From DASSFZ01 sp036514635 (lineage in GTDB: Bacteria; Chloroflexota; Anaerolineae; Fen-1058), in the NCBI GenBank assembly GCA_036514635.1, contig DATBWU010000322.1, positions 1 through 26,712 of the forward strand: 26,712 bases of DNA, written 5' to 3'. Position 1 is the stretch's first letter, and the number at the start of each line of letters is the position of its first letter. Below the pieces are notes generated by a model that had not been told where the DNA came from, ran no database searches, and saw only the letters and a list, made by a program, of their open reading frames with translations. Below, one piece after another: positions 7,840-15,390 of this stretch. The position numbers and the translations under genes were made by a program.

Positions 7840-8010
7840 TCATCGCTGACAGCCTGAGCCACACGGGAGAGGCCCATTGGTCTGCTGCTGGGTCGGCGTC
7901 GGGGTCGGGTCGCCATCAGCGCTGGCGCGCATTGGCTGCGCTGATAGCATGACCGCCAGCAGCACTGCCGCCAGCAACGTTACCAGGGCCTTCTTGATCT
8001 TGCTCGACAT
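7840..8010 (-). CDS. Small secreted peptide (56 residues)
   Basis: A 56-residue peptide with an N-terminal KIKK charge cluster, a hydrophobic stretch (ALVTLLAAVLLAVML) and a probable signal peptidase I site near MRASA/DG. The predicted mature part is only about 25 residues: a PTPTPT spacer, a polar QQQTNG stretch and a C-terminal CGSGC pair that could form a disulfide or bind a metal. The ATG at 8010 is chosen over an in-frame ATG at 8076 because AAAGGAGG stands 9 nt upstream and the signal peptide starts there. It diverges from the second sigma factor gene with a shared 126-bp gap, so it could be a target of that sigma factor. I do not recognise a family. Confidence 0.65.
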   Translation of the reverse strand: MSSKIKKALVTLLAAVLLAVMLSAQPMRASADGDPTPTPTQQQTNGPLPCGSGCQR

Positions 8011-8076
8011 GGCTTGTTTCCTCCTTTCCGGTGATGTCTGCCGGAGAGGATTCGCAAGCCGGTCGAAAGATAACAC

Positions 8077-8104
8077 TTGAGAGGGCGAGTTTCGGCCCTA
8101 TAGG
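8077..8104 (+). promoter_or_regulatory. Candidate promoter for second sigma operon
   Basis: TTGAGA (8077-8082) and TATAGG (8099-8104) with a 16-nt spacer, about 32 nt before the TTG start at 8137. A short inverted repeat GGCAG / CTGCC (8103-8107, 8113-8117) overlaps the -10 end and start site, a placement like that of the operator-like repeat at the first sigma operon. Confidence 0.4.
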
Positions 8105-8136
8105 CAGGTTGACTGCCCAGATGGAGACGAAGGCAG

Positions 8137-8973
8137 TTGGAGGACGAACTTCGAGAGCAGGCTCACGCGCGCGCCCGGCACACGCTGATCCATCGCGATT
8201 GGCGGCTGGTGGGCGATGCTGAGGCCGGCTTTCTGGAGGAGGTTCTGGCCGAGGTCGAAACGCGCCTGCCGTTCGCGCAGGGCCGGTCGCTCGAAGCGCT
8301 TGTCGAGCACGCGACGATCGTGCGCTACGGCCACGTCTGGCATACCGCCTGCCGCGCCGAGGGGACAATCCACCAGGAGCGCGCGATCGAGGAGCTGCAC
8401 ACGTTGTTATTCCGGGTCGCTTTCCACCGCCTCGATCGCGACCAGCAGCTGGCGCAGGATTGCGCTCAGGCGGCGCTCGTTAAGACGTGGCATAATCTGG
8501 ATCGAATTGAGGACCCGGGCAGTTTCCTATGGTGGGCGCTGCGAATCCTCAATAACGAGATCAACAAGCGCCTTACCGCCGGCAAGCGACGGGTGACCGA
8601 TCGACGGACCGGCCAGACCGCCTGGCAAGACGTCGAGGTTAGTGCGAGCGATCTGCAGCCCGAAGGACATCCAGAAGAAGAAAGTGTAGAATATCCCACA
8701 ACCTTCGCTCGATTGAATGGAGCACCCGTGGATCAGGCACCGGCCATGACTGAAGACATGCGCGCCAGCCTCGAAGCTGCTATCCGGGCCTGCCTGGACA
8801 ATGAGCGGCAGCAGGCCGTGATCGTCAGGATATTCTTCGACGCCAAGAGTCGCCGGGAAGTAGCCGAGGAGCTTGGCACGACGCCTCAAATCGTCTCGGT
8901 GTTCAAGCAGCGAGCGTTGAAGCGCCTGCAGGCGTGCGAGGGCTTTCTGACCGTGCTAGAAGAGTTGCTCTGA
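8137..8973 (+). CDS. Second ECF-like RNA polymerase sigma factor
   Basis: 278 residues. Region 2-like helices are at about residues 85-148 (LHTLLFRVAFHRLDRDQQLAQDCAQAALVKTWHNLDRIEDPGSFLWWALRILNNEINKR is spread over this span). A region 4 helix-turn-helix is at about 215-272, with REVAEELGTTPQIVSVFKQR as the recognition part. As in the sigma factor at 2369, an N-terminal section precedes region 2, here about 80 residues. The start is a TTG at 8137 with a weak AAGG 3 nt before it; no in-frame ATG is available upstream, so the true start is uncertain. It is followed after 21 bp by a ZAS-like gene, forming a sigma/anti-sigma pair, and diverges from a small secreted peptide gene. It is probably an anti-sigma-controlled alternative sigma factor; the signal is unknown. 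Confidence 0.82.
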   Translation: MEDELREQAHARARHTLIHRDWRLVGDAEAGFLEEVLAEVETRLPFAQGRSLEALVEHATIVRYGHVWHTACRAEGTIHQERAIEELHTLLFRVAFHRLDRDQQLAQDCAQAALVKTWHNLDRIEDPGSFLWWALRILNNEINKRLTAGKRRVTDRRTGQTAWQDVEVSASDLQPEGHPEEESVEYPTTFARLNGAPVDQAPAMTEDMRASLEAAIRACLDNERQQAVIVRIFFDAKSRREVAEELGTTPQIVSVFKQRALKRLQACEGFLTVLEELL

Positions 8974-8994
8974 AGTCACGGCGGAGGATGAATC

Positions 8995-9783
8995 ATGGCA
9001 GACAACCCGTCCGCTAACGCGCGTTTGCAGCGGCTGCGAGAACGCTTGAAGACGAGCGCAGCGCCCGCTTCGATGGTTCATTTGGCTCGCGCGGTGACCG
9101 GAGCCGAAGACCCCGGCCTGTCGCATGTGGAATTCCAGGCCCGGCTGCCTCGCTACGTCGCCGACGAGGCGGGCGGCCTGCCTGTGGGCCGGTTGTATCC
9201 CGATGTGACACGACATCTAGACTTGTGCGCCGGCTGTGAGGCGGAATACCTGGACCTTCTGGAGGTGGCACTGCTTGAAGAGGAAGGCGCGTTGCCCGCC
9301 CCCGCCGATATACCCAAACCCGACCTGTCCTTCCTGCCCCGGAAGACGGCTCTACGCGATTACGTGCGCGCCCTGGCTCAAGACCTGGTGCTGGCGCTCA
9401 GGCCAGATGCGCTGGATGAATTCCGATCGGTTGTCGATGCATTCTTTCGCTGGATCGAGCAGCAAGGCGGCAGGCTGATTCCCGTCAGGGCCGATTTGGG
9501 GGAGAGTTTGGGCTTTGCGGAGGGCGAGCTGCCCGATGCCACGCTGATCTTGGCGGCGACTCAACTTGCCACACAGTCACTCGTCGATGCGCTGACACCG
9601 CAAGAGATTCAGGCGCAGATAGCAGGCGGGCGCCTACTTTCTACGGCGCGTGAATACGCCGGGCGCTCGGCGCAGAAGATGGGGCTTGACCCGCAAGAGG
9701 CGCACGAGTTCGCACAGGAATATGCCGAGCGGATCGGGCGCAACCCCGATGCCTTACTGAGGTCTCGGTGGGCTAAGGTCTGA
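8995..9783 (+). CDS. Second ZAS-like putative anti-sigma factor
   Basis: 262 residues, no membrane helix. The motif H74-x3-C78-x2-C81 (RHLDLCAGCEAEY) matches the zinc motif of the protein at 3457. Surrounding sequence aligns too (FQARLPRYVADEAGGLPVGRLYPDVTRHL against DLLDVYVNDEMKG..AHPEVWQHL). The first zinc-ligand Cys of the other protein is replaced here by Ser/His (SHVEF), so metal binding may differ. The C-terminal part is helical (LIPVRADLG, LTPQEIQAQIAGGR, DPQEAHEFAQEYAERIG) and unrelated to the beta-rich tail of the first ZAS protein. The ATG at 8995 has GGAGG 7 nt upstream and lies 21 bp after the sigma gene. Its stop overlaps the end of the converging LysM gene by 11 bp. Confidence 0.75.
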   Translation: MADNPSANARLQRLRERLKTSAAPASMVHLARAVTGAEDPGLSHVEFQARLPRYVADEAGGLPVGRLYPDVTRHLDLCAGCEAEYLDLLEVALLEEEGALPAPADIPKPDLSFLPRKTALRDYVRALAQDLVLALRPDALDEFRSVVDAFFRWIEQQGGRLIPVRADLGESLGFAEGELPDATLILAATQLATQSLVDALTPQEIQAQIAGGRLLSTAREYAGRSAQKMGLDPQEAHEFAQEYAERIGRNPDALLRSRWAKV

Positions 9784-11275
9784 TCTTGATGGCTTGCCCT
9801 GGGTACACGTAATATCGCGGCGGCTTCACCTGCGGGTTGAGTGCGAGCAGATCGGCCGATAGCAGACCAAACTTCTTCGCGATCGACACCAGCGTATCGC
9901 CCGGCTGGACGACGTACTCATTCGGCGCGCCGGCGCTCGGCTGGCGCGCCGCCGCCGTGGGAGCGGGTGTCGCCGTCGACCTCGGCGTGCCGGTCGTCTT
10001 CACAGTGGCCGTCGCTCTAGGCGTGAGGGTGATCGTCGCCGTGGGAGCAAGTGTCGCCGTCGACCTGGGCGTACCGGTCGTCTTCACGGTGGCTGTCGCT
10101 CTGGGCGTAGCAGTAGTCTTCGGCGTGCCCGCCATTCTGGATGTGAGAGTGGTCGTCACTGTCGGAGTGACTGAGCCAATCGCCCGGAGATACCTCTGCG
10201 CGACCCAGCCTTCTGATCCATCTTCAGGATTGCGCACCTTCCACCATACGGCCCCTTCGACCGTACGCGGCCCTTCGACAAGAGTCAGGCGCGTGCCCTC
10301 GGGCACACGGGTCACCTCTTTGGCATTCGCGCCCGGCACAGATCGCAGGATCAACCGCTGACCGCCCGTGCCCCCGACTCTCACATCGCCATTGATGGAG
10401 AACTGGCCGGGTGTCTCTGTCGCCTTCGGGGTCACGCTCCCTCGCTCGGAAACCCTTTGAGTCGAGCCGCTCACTACCGCCAGGCTCGCCTCGTCCACAT
10501 ACACGTCATTGTGTTGCAGCGCGAAGTACGGCCGTGACCGCGTAAACACCGTCACGTGATCCGACTTCACCACCGCTTCGACCGTGAACAACTCCCAATG
10601 GTCGAACGCCTCGATCACCGGCGACCAGACAATGCTCGGGCTCCATGGGTTGTTGCCCCCATAAGGGTCAATGCCCACCTTCAAGCCCATCGTCGGCTGG
10701 CCGAAGGACGTAAACGGATCGTTCGACTGGGACGACCAGGCCTCCATGTACACGCTGAAGCGCACACGCTGTCCCGGTTTCAGTCCCCACACGGTCTGAT
10801 GCAAACCCGCCTCGTGCAGGCTGTAGAACGTGAAATACTTCTGCGAGTTATCGCCGGCCACCTTGCGTGAGGGCGGCGTCTGCGGCCCGCCCGCCGTGTC
10901 GCGATACTCCGGATTATGCCAGGCAGCGCAACCGGCTGGCGCATCCTCTGCATAACACAGGCTGGGGAAACCAGTGTAGAAGTTCGGATCGTTGCGATCG
11001 GTGTTGGGCGGCTGCCACCAGGCCGTCCAGCCGAGCGGGACCTGCGTGGTCTGCCACAAGAACGTCGTCCCAAAATCGATCGGGGCACCGCACGGCACAC
11101 CCACCCACGGCGGGCCGTTGCGCGCGCTGCACTGCATCACATACTTGCCTTCCATGCCGCCATTGACGAGCAGGTTCGGCCCATCTCCGGCGCTATGGCT
11201 CGCCGCGAACACCGGCAACTGGAGGAAGCCCAGGCAAACGATGACGATAATGGTGTAACGCGCAATGATTCTCAT
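9773..11275 (-). CDS. Secreted CBM-like / SH3b / LysM protein
   Basis: 500 residues. The start at 11275 begins the signal peptide (MRIIARYTIIVIVCLGFLQL, cleavage near VFA/AS); a longer in-frame reading to 11422 has no signal at its front and was set aside. Residues about 30-290 form a beta-sandwich of CBM/CenC type (starts NLLVNGGMEGKY, ends DVYVDEASLAVV). Residues about 313-385 are an SH3b domain (LILRSVPGANAKEVTRVPEGTRLTL.., WWKVRNPEDGSEGWVAQRYL in two pieces). A Thr/Pro-rich linker follows, with an 84-bp tandem duplication in its DNA. The last 47 residues are a LysM domain (YVVQPGDTLVSIAKKFG). It probably binds cell-wall or sheath polysaccharide. It is divergent from the subtilisin gene and convergent with the second ZAS gene. 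Confidence 0.85.
   Translation of the reverse strand: MRIIARYTIIVIVCLGFLQLPVFAASHSAGDGPNLLVNGGMEGKYVMQCSARNGPPWVGVPCGAPIDFGTTFLWQTTQVPLGWTAWWQPPNTDRNDPNFYTGFPSLCYAEDAPAGCAAWHNPEYRDTAGGPQTPPSRKVAGDNSQKYFTFYSLHEAGLHQTVWGLKPGQRVRFSVYMEAWSSQSNDPFTSFGQPTMGLKVGIDPYGGNNPWSPSIVWSPVIEAFDHWELFTVEAVVKSDHVTVFTRSRPYFALQHNDVYVDEASLAVVSGSTQRVSERGSVTPKATETPGQFSINGDVRVGGTGGQRLILRSVPGANAKEVTRVPEGTRLTLVEGPRTVEGAVWWKVRNPEDGSEGWVAQRYLRAIGSVTPTVTTTLTSRMAGTPKTTATPRATATVKTTGTPRSTATLAPTATITLTPRATATVKTTGTPRSTATPAPTAAARQPSAGAPNEYVVQPGDTLVSIAKKFGLLSADLLALNPQVKPPRYYVYPGQAIKIRP
9954..10121. repeat. 84-bp tandem duplication in Thr/Pro linker
   Basis: Two adjacent 84-bp units (28 codons) encode the TPRATATVKTTGTPRSTAT sequence twice within the LysM protein linker. 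The second copy of GCCGTGGGAGC begins at 10038, exactly 84 bp after the first at 9954. The copies differ at scattered positions, so the duplication is not fresh. Confidence 0.7.
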
Positions 11276-11575
11276 GCCCACATTCCGGCCTCGGTGCTTG
11301 ATTTCTACTACCAGCACGGGATTATACCAGACAGCACGTATGACGAACAAGTTCAAAACATCATCACGCCGGCATGACTTGACCGCCGAACTTTTTTCGA
11401 CTCGCCTCCAACCGGTTTCCATCTTCCACCAACTCGGTTTTCTATTTTGTGCGATCTCGCATCATCCAGCACGCTTCGCCACAGTTGGCCCACACACCAA
11501 CTTTCTCCACTTAGCCAACTGTGTGATCTGCCAATTCACCGTAAAGTATGTTCAAGCATACTGCCGGAGGTTGGC
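11276..11575. promoter_or_regulatory. Divergent intergenic region between LysM and subtilisin genes
   Basis: About 300 bp with no supported gene and lower GC than its neighbours, so it should carry both promoters. Two inverted repeats stand out: CACAGTTGG (11480-11488) with CCAACTGTG (11515-11523), and AGTATG / CATACT (11545-11562) just before the subtilisin ribosome-binding site. I could not fix a convincing -35/-10 pair. Confidence 0.5.
11545..11562 (+). promoter_or_regulatory. Hairpin immediately upstream of subtilisin RBS
   Basis: AGTATG-TTCAAG-CATACT is a perfect 6-bp stem with a 6-nt loop, ending 3 nt before GGAGG (11566-11570). It could be an operator or an RNA hairpin that limits ribosome access. 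It is small, so chance is possible. Confidence 0.4.
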
Positions 11576-13222
11576 ATGGGCACTATCCTCTCTAAGCGTC
11601 GGTTCCAGATCGTTGTCGCGCTCGTGTTGTGCGCGGCGGTCGCATTAGCCTCGCTGAGTCTCGCCGGAGCGGCGCCCGCGCGAGTGGTGAAGGTCATCGT
11701 TCAGGGCCAGGCCATCGCTCAGATGGAAAGCGCGGTTCAGTCCGTCGGCGGCGTTGTCACCCATCGCTTCACTCTGATTAACGCCGTTGCCGCCGACGTG
11801 CCGGAGTCCGCCATCGCGGTGCTGGCCGGCCGTGGGTTGCGCGTCACGCGCGATACGCCGGTCAGAACGTCCGGCACTAAGAACGGCGATGCATCGGGCT
11901 TCGCACGGGCCGCCGGCGCAGATCAGTTGTGGGCAGCCGGCTACACCGGTCGAGGCATCGGCGTCGCCATCCTCGACACCGGCATCGCGAACCACCCAGA
12001 TCTCCAGCGCGGATTGCGGCGCAGCGAGCGGCACGTCGTCGCGCGTTACGATGCGCTCGACGGCGCCCGGCGACCGTTCGACGGATTCGGCCACGGCACA
12101 TTTATGGCCGGCATCATCGGCAATGCCACGCGCACTCGAGACGGCTTTGCCGGCATCGCGCCGGGCGCCGACCTGATCGACGTGCGCGTAATGGACGAGG
12201 CGGGGCAGGGGACACAGACCGATCTCATCGAAGGCATCCAGTGGGTCGTCGAGCACAAGGATCGATACAACATCCGCGTCATGAACCTCTCGCTGTACGC
12301 TTACGTGGATAGCCCTTACTGGGCCAGCCCGGTGAACATGGCCGTGGAGGCCGCGTACCAGGCCGGCATCGTCGTCGTGGCGGCGGCCGGCAACCTCGGC
12401 GATCAAAACCTGACCATCACCGTGCCCGGAAACGATCCTTACGTGATCACGGTTGGCGCGTTCACCGACAACTACACGCCGCGCGATCCGGGCGACGATT
12501 ACATCCCGCCCTTCTCATCGGTCGGCCCGACCGAAGTCGGTTTCGTCAAGCCCGAAGTGCTCGCGCCCGGCGCGCACGTCGTGTCGACGATGCTGGACAA
12601 CCAGGCCTGGGCCAGGGAACATCGCGACAATCGCGTGCGACACGGCTACTACGAAGCCGCCGGCACTTCCACTGCTGCGGCTGTGACCAGCGGCGTCGCC
12701 GCGCTCCTGTTGGAAGCTCACTCCGACTGGACACCGGCGCAACTCAAGCATCACCTCATGGCTTCAGCTCGGCCGATCGACGGCCAATCACTATGGAAGC
12801 AGGGAGCGGGTCGGATTTGGGCGCCCGCTGCGCTGGCCGATGCCACGCCCGGCGAAGCCAATCCCGGCATGACGCCCGGCACGCCTTACATCGGCCCGAC
12901 CGTCTACCTATTCGACCAGTTCACGCTCGTTCACGAGGACGGCACACTCATCGCGCCGGAGGGCTATAACTGGACCGGTGGTTATAACTGGACCGGCGGC
13001 TACAACTGGACGGGGGGCTATAACTGGACGGGTGGCTACAACTGGACCGGCAGCACCGATTGGCACGAGTGGACGGAAGACATGTTGTGGCAGTCGGGCT
13101 ACAACTGGACCGGCGGTTACAACTGGACCGGCGGTTACAACTGGACGGGTGGCTACAATTGGACCGGTGGCTATAACTGGACGGGCGGCTACAACTGGAC
13201 CGGCGTGCAGTTACTGCCATAA
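11576..13222 (+). CDS. Secreted S8 (subtilisin-type) serine peptidase with GYNWTG repeats
   Basis: 548 residues. The ATG at 11576 has GGAGG 5 nt upstream and opens a signal peptide (RRFQIVVALVLCAAVALASL). Residues about 35-100 look like an I9-type propeptide (ARVVKVIVQGQAIAQMESAV). The S8 catalytic triad is visible: D134 in AILDTGI, H173 in FGHGTFMAGI and S365 in AGTSTAAAVTSG. The serine motif departs slightly from the usual GTSMAAP. After the catalytic domain (to about residue 435) comes a tail with five GYNWTG copies, a 15-residue Trp-rich spacer (STDWHEWTEDMLWQS), six more GYNWTG copies and VQLLP. The protein probably acts outside the cell or on its surface, with the repeat tail as an attachment or binding module. 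A perfect hairpin terminator follows at 13257. Confidence 0.93.
   Translation: MGTILSKRRFQIVVALVLCAAVALASLSLAGAAPARVVKVIVQGQAIAQMESAVQSVGGVVTHRFTLINAVAADVPESAIAVLAGRGLRVTRDTPVRTSGTKNGDASGFARAAGADQLWAAGYTGRGIGVAILDTGIANHPDLQRGLRRSERHVVARYDALDGARRPFDGFGHGTFMAGIIGNATRTRDGFAGIAPGADLIDVRVMDEAGQGTQTDLIEGIQWVVEHKDRYNIRVMNLSLYAYVDSPYWASPVNMAVEAAYQAGIVVVAAAGNLGDQNLTITVPGNDPYVITVGAFTDNYTPRDPGDDYIPPFSSVGPTEVGFVKPEVLAPGAHVVSTMLDNQAWAREHRDNRVRHGYYEAAGTSTAAAVTSGVAALLLEAHSDWTPAQLKHHLMASARPIDGQSLWKQGAGRIWAPAALADATPGEANPGMTPGTPYIGPTVYLFDQFTLVHEDGTLIAPEGYNWTGGYNWTGGYNWTGGYNWTGGYNWTGSTDWHEWTEDMLWQSGYNWTGGYNWTGGYNWTGGYNWTGGYNWTGGYNWTGVQLLP
12962..13051 (+). repeat. Five tandem 18-bp units encoding GYNWTG
   Basis: Five exact-length 18-bp units coding GYNWTG. 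The DNA copies differ only at synonymous third positions (TAT/TAC, ACC/ACG, GGC/GGT/GGG), so the protein repeat is kept while the DNA drifts. Each unit contains an N-W-T sequon. Confidence 0.95.
13097..13204 (+). repeat. Six tandem 18-bp units encoding GYNWTG
   Basis: Second block of six 18-bp units, separated from the first by 45 bp encoding a Trp-rich spacer. It shows the same synonymous-only variation. Confidence 0.95.
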
Positions 13223-13256
13223 GGCCAGGCGCTCCACAATTCAGGTTACCCAGGCA

Positions 13257-13292
13257 GACCATCCCTGCTCGATAGCGCGAGCAGGGATGGTC
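13257..13292 (+). terminator. Hairpin terminator after the subtilisin gene
   Basis: Perfect 15-bp stem GACCATCCCTGCTCG (13257-13271) / CGAGCAGGGATGGTC (13278-13292) with a 6-nt loop, 35 bp past the stop and followed by GCGTTATTAATATAATT. The tail is T/A-rich rather than a pure U-tract. Confidence 0.7.
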
Positions 13293-13537
13293 GCGTTATT
13301 AATATAATTGAAACACAATGCCAACTTTGCTGTAGGCTGTTGCGCCGGGGATCGTGTAAAATGGGAACGAGGGCATTGCATCCGGGCTGCCGACTCACTT
13401 GCCCCCGCAGCGCGCCTAGCGGCCCACCGCCGCACAGCGGCGGACATGGGCAAGCAGGAGAATTGCAGCCGGATCGCCGACTTTAGTCGGCATTTTGACC
13501 GGCTGAAGCCGGTGCGCCCTGGCCTCTCAGCGAGCTT
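13293..13537. repeat. Intergenic region with two short palindromes before the histidine kinase
   Basis: No gene seen. It contains GCCGACTTTAGTCGGC (13476-13491) and ACCGGCTGAAGCCGGT (13498-13513), a tandem pair of dispersed palindromes; the first recurs at 7641 in reverse complement. They lie 25-60 bp before the kinase start, so they may be in its leader. Confidence 0.6.
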
Positions 13538-15025
13538 ATGAAACTGTCGAAGCGGCACGTCTACGTTACGTGTATTGGGAGCATCGGTCTCGTTGTTCTG
13601 ATCGGATCGCTCCTGACGCCCAAAGCCGACTCGCTCGCGCTGTTCTTGTTCTGCGCGCTGGCGGCTGCCGCTGAATGGACGACGGCGACGCTTCTACAGG
13701 CCAAGCAGTTCAGCGTCGAGCTGTCGATCATGTCCGCGGTCAGCTTCGCCGCCGTCTTGATCTTCGCGCCGATGGAGGCGGGACTTGTCGGCGCGGTCGG
13801 CGGAGCCACGGCGGCTGTGATCAGTGCGCGGCGGCAGAAATTCCCACCGAGACGTGCGATTGAGGTGCTGGCCTTCAACGCGGGCATGAACGCGCTGGCG
13901 ACACTGACCGGCGCGATCGTGTTTCAGACCCTGCACGGCGGCCCACTGAACAGCCCGCTGGCCCTGGCCGACCTGCCCCTGCTGCTGGCGGCGGCCATCG
14001 CCGATGATCTGGTCAACGCTGCCGCGCTGGTCGTGATGATCACCATCCAGTGGGGACAGAAACCGTTCAGCATCTGGCGCGAGAACTTCGCCTGGGCCGC
14101 GCCGATCAACGTGGCGACCATGGCCATCGGCGGCGGCGCGCTGGTGACCGGCTACACTGCGCTGGGCTTAACCGGGCTGGCCGTGTTCTTCCTGCCGGTG
14201 TTCTTGTCCGTGTACGCATTCCGCGCCTACATCACCCGCACGCAGGCCATGATGGCCCACCTGGAGGAAATCGTCCAGGAGCGCACCGCCGATCTGGCCA
14301 AGGCGAACGAATCGCTGCGCGAGCTGAACGCGCAGAAAGACGCTTTCTTCGCCATCATCACCCACGATATGCGCTCGCCGCTCACCAGTATGCTCGGCTT
14401 CACGGAATTGATGGAACAGTACGGCGATCTCCGGCCGGACGTGAAACCGTTCCTCGAGGCGCTGAAGCGCAACACGCAATCGCTGATGGAGATGGTCACC
14501 AACATTCTCGATCTCTCCAAACTCGACTCCGGCAAGATGGAGTATCGACGCGATCCGCTGAACCTGACCGAGATCGTCGACGAAGTGTTGTTGAACATCG
14601 AGGGGCACGCGCGCGCCAGGGAGATCGTGCTCCACAGCCAGATCGAAGCCACGCCCTCATTGACCGGCGACGCCGACAAACTGCGCCGCCTGGTCACCAA
14701 CCTGATATCGAATGCGATCAAGTACACGCGCGAGGGCGGCCACGTTTACGTGAATCTGTCTCCGGTCGATGGGAACGTACAGCTGTCCGTGCGCGACACC
14801 GGCATCGGCATCCCCGCCGATCAACTGCCGCACATCTTCGAGCGCTTCCGCCGTGTCAGGCGCAAGAGCGGCACAGACTCTGTGGGCACCGGACTGGGAT
14901 TGGCGATCGTGCAGGAGTTCGCCCAGGCGCACGGTGGTCGCATCGAGGTGCACAGCGAGGAAAACATCGGCAGCACGTTCACGGTGACACTCCCGATTGC
15001 GTACGAACCGCCCGCCGTGAGTTGA
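13538..15025 (+). CDS. Orphan membrane sensor histidine kinase
   Basis: 495 residues. The N-terminal 230 residues are hydrophobic with about six or seven membrane helices (e.g. VYVTCIGSIGLVVLIGSLL, FVELSIMSAVSFAAVLIFA-like stretches, LTGLAVFFLPVFLSVYAFRA). This resembles an integral membrane sensor of MASE type rather than a periplasmic sensor. A coiled linker (EEIVQERTADLAKANESLRE) leads to the HisKA domain with phosphoacceptor H276 (FFAIITHDMRSPLTS). HATPase_c motifs follow: N-box (VTNLISNAIKY), G1 (VRDTGIGIP), F-box (IFERFRR) and G2 (GTGLGLAI). No response regulator gene lies beside it. The start ATG lacks a clear Shine-Dalgarno, and an upstream start cannot be excluded. What it senses cannot be told from sequence. 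Confidence 0.88.
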   Translation: MKLSKRHVYVTCIGSIGLVVLIGSLLTPKADSLALFLFCALAAAAEWTTATLLQAKQFSVELSIMSAVSFAAVLIFAPMEAGLVGAVGGATAAVISARRQKFPPRRAIEVLAFNAGMNALATLTGAIVFQTLHGGPLNSPLALADLPLLLAAAIADDLVNAAALVVMITIQWGQKPFSIWRENFAWAAPINVATMAIGGGALVTGYTALGLTGLAVFFLPVFLSVYAFRAYITRTQAMMAHLEEIVQERTADLAKANESLRELNAQKDAFFAIITHDMRSPLTSMLGFTELMEQYGDLRPDVKPFLEALKRNTQSLMEMVTNILDLSKLDSGKMEYRRDPLNLTEIVDEVLLNIEGHARAREIVLHSQIEATPSLTGDADKLRRLVTNLISNAIKYTREGGHVYVNLSPVDGNVQLSVRDTGIGIPADQLPHIFERFRRVRRKSGTDSVGTGLGLAIVQEFAQAHGGRIEVHSEENIGSTFTVTLPIAYEPPAVS

Positions 15026-15107
15026 GCATCCCTTCCCCCGACTGAAGAAACCGGGTTTTACTTTTCCGACACCAGCTTCTATCTCCCTGGTGATCGTTCA
15101 CATCCCA

Positions 15108-15173
15108 CCACGGAGACACAGAGGCGCGGAGAAAGCGGCGCTTTGAAACCTCTGTGTCTCCGTGCCTCCGTGG
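15108..15173. repeat. Dispersed inverted-repeat element (CCACGGAGACACAGAGG type)
   Basis: Outer arms CCACGGAG (15108-15115) and CTCCGTGG (15166-15173), with inner arms AGACACAGAGG and CCTCTGTGTCT. It belongs to the same general family as 7716, 18986 and 21446. It is non-coding. Confidence 0.75.
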
Positions 15174-15350
15174 CTCGCTGGCTTGTGCGTCATCTCCAGT
15201 CTCTCCTGCAATGGGAGAAACACCCCATTCGTCTTGACCAACACCCATCCGGCCATAAGTCGCTTGCCCCAATTGATCGACCACGCCTGGGCTGCCCTGT
15301 CCACTCGAAAAATCGGCGCTGTGCAGAATTTACTTGACTCACCCTGCGAG

Positions 15351-15370
15351 TTATCCTGGAGTCAGGATAA
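15351..15370. promoter_or_regulatory. Perfect palindrome upstream of respiratory operon
   Basis: TTATCCTG-GAGT-CAGGATAA, 8-bp arms with a 4-nt centre, ending 9 nt before the GGAGG of the first operon gene. It is likely an operator for a dimeric regulator or a leader hairpin. It is not the canonical Fnr (TTGAT-N4-ATCAA) or Crp site. Confidence 0.55.
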
Positions 15371-15390
15371 AAGGGGATCGGAGGTGTGAG

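Larger units (their letters stand above)
15026..15390. other. Intergenic region with repeat and operator-like palindrome
   Basis: 365 bp with no supported gene. It holds the inverted-repeat element at 15108-15173 and, near its right end, TTGACT (15334-15339) and the perfect palindrome at 15351-15370 just before the respiratory operon. GAAGAAACCGGGTTTT (near 15043) resembles another short motif seen dispersed in related genomes. Confidence 0.5.

Noticed and set aside
2311..9783. Type III-E CRISPR locus
   Set aside because: TPR-CHAT and sigma genes are present, but no Cas7-11/gRAMP, Cas1/Cas2 or repeat-spacer array is visible, so only the signalling parallel is kept.
9837..10361. 174-codon Val/Ala-rich rightward frame
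   Set aside because: It is the complement of the Thr/Pro linker, SH3b and LysM region of the secreted protein, with no independent support.
11276..11422. Longer start for the LysM protein at 11422
   Set aside because: The added 49 residues precede an obvious signal peptide, which would then be internal.
12962..13204. Regular 18-bp repeats considered as a CRISPR array
   Set aside because: Units are contiguous with no variable spacers and encode GYNWTG in frame within a peptidase gene.
14050..15045. 331-codon rightward frame within the histidine kinase gene
   Set aside because: Arg/Gly/His-rich shift-frame product with no domain; the overlapping kinase frame has all the HisKA/HATPase motifs.
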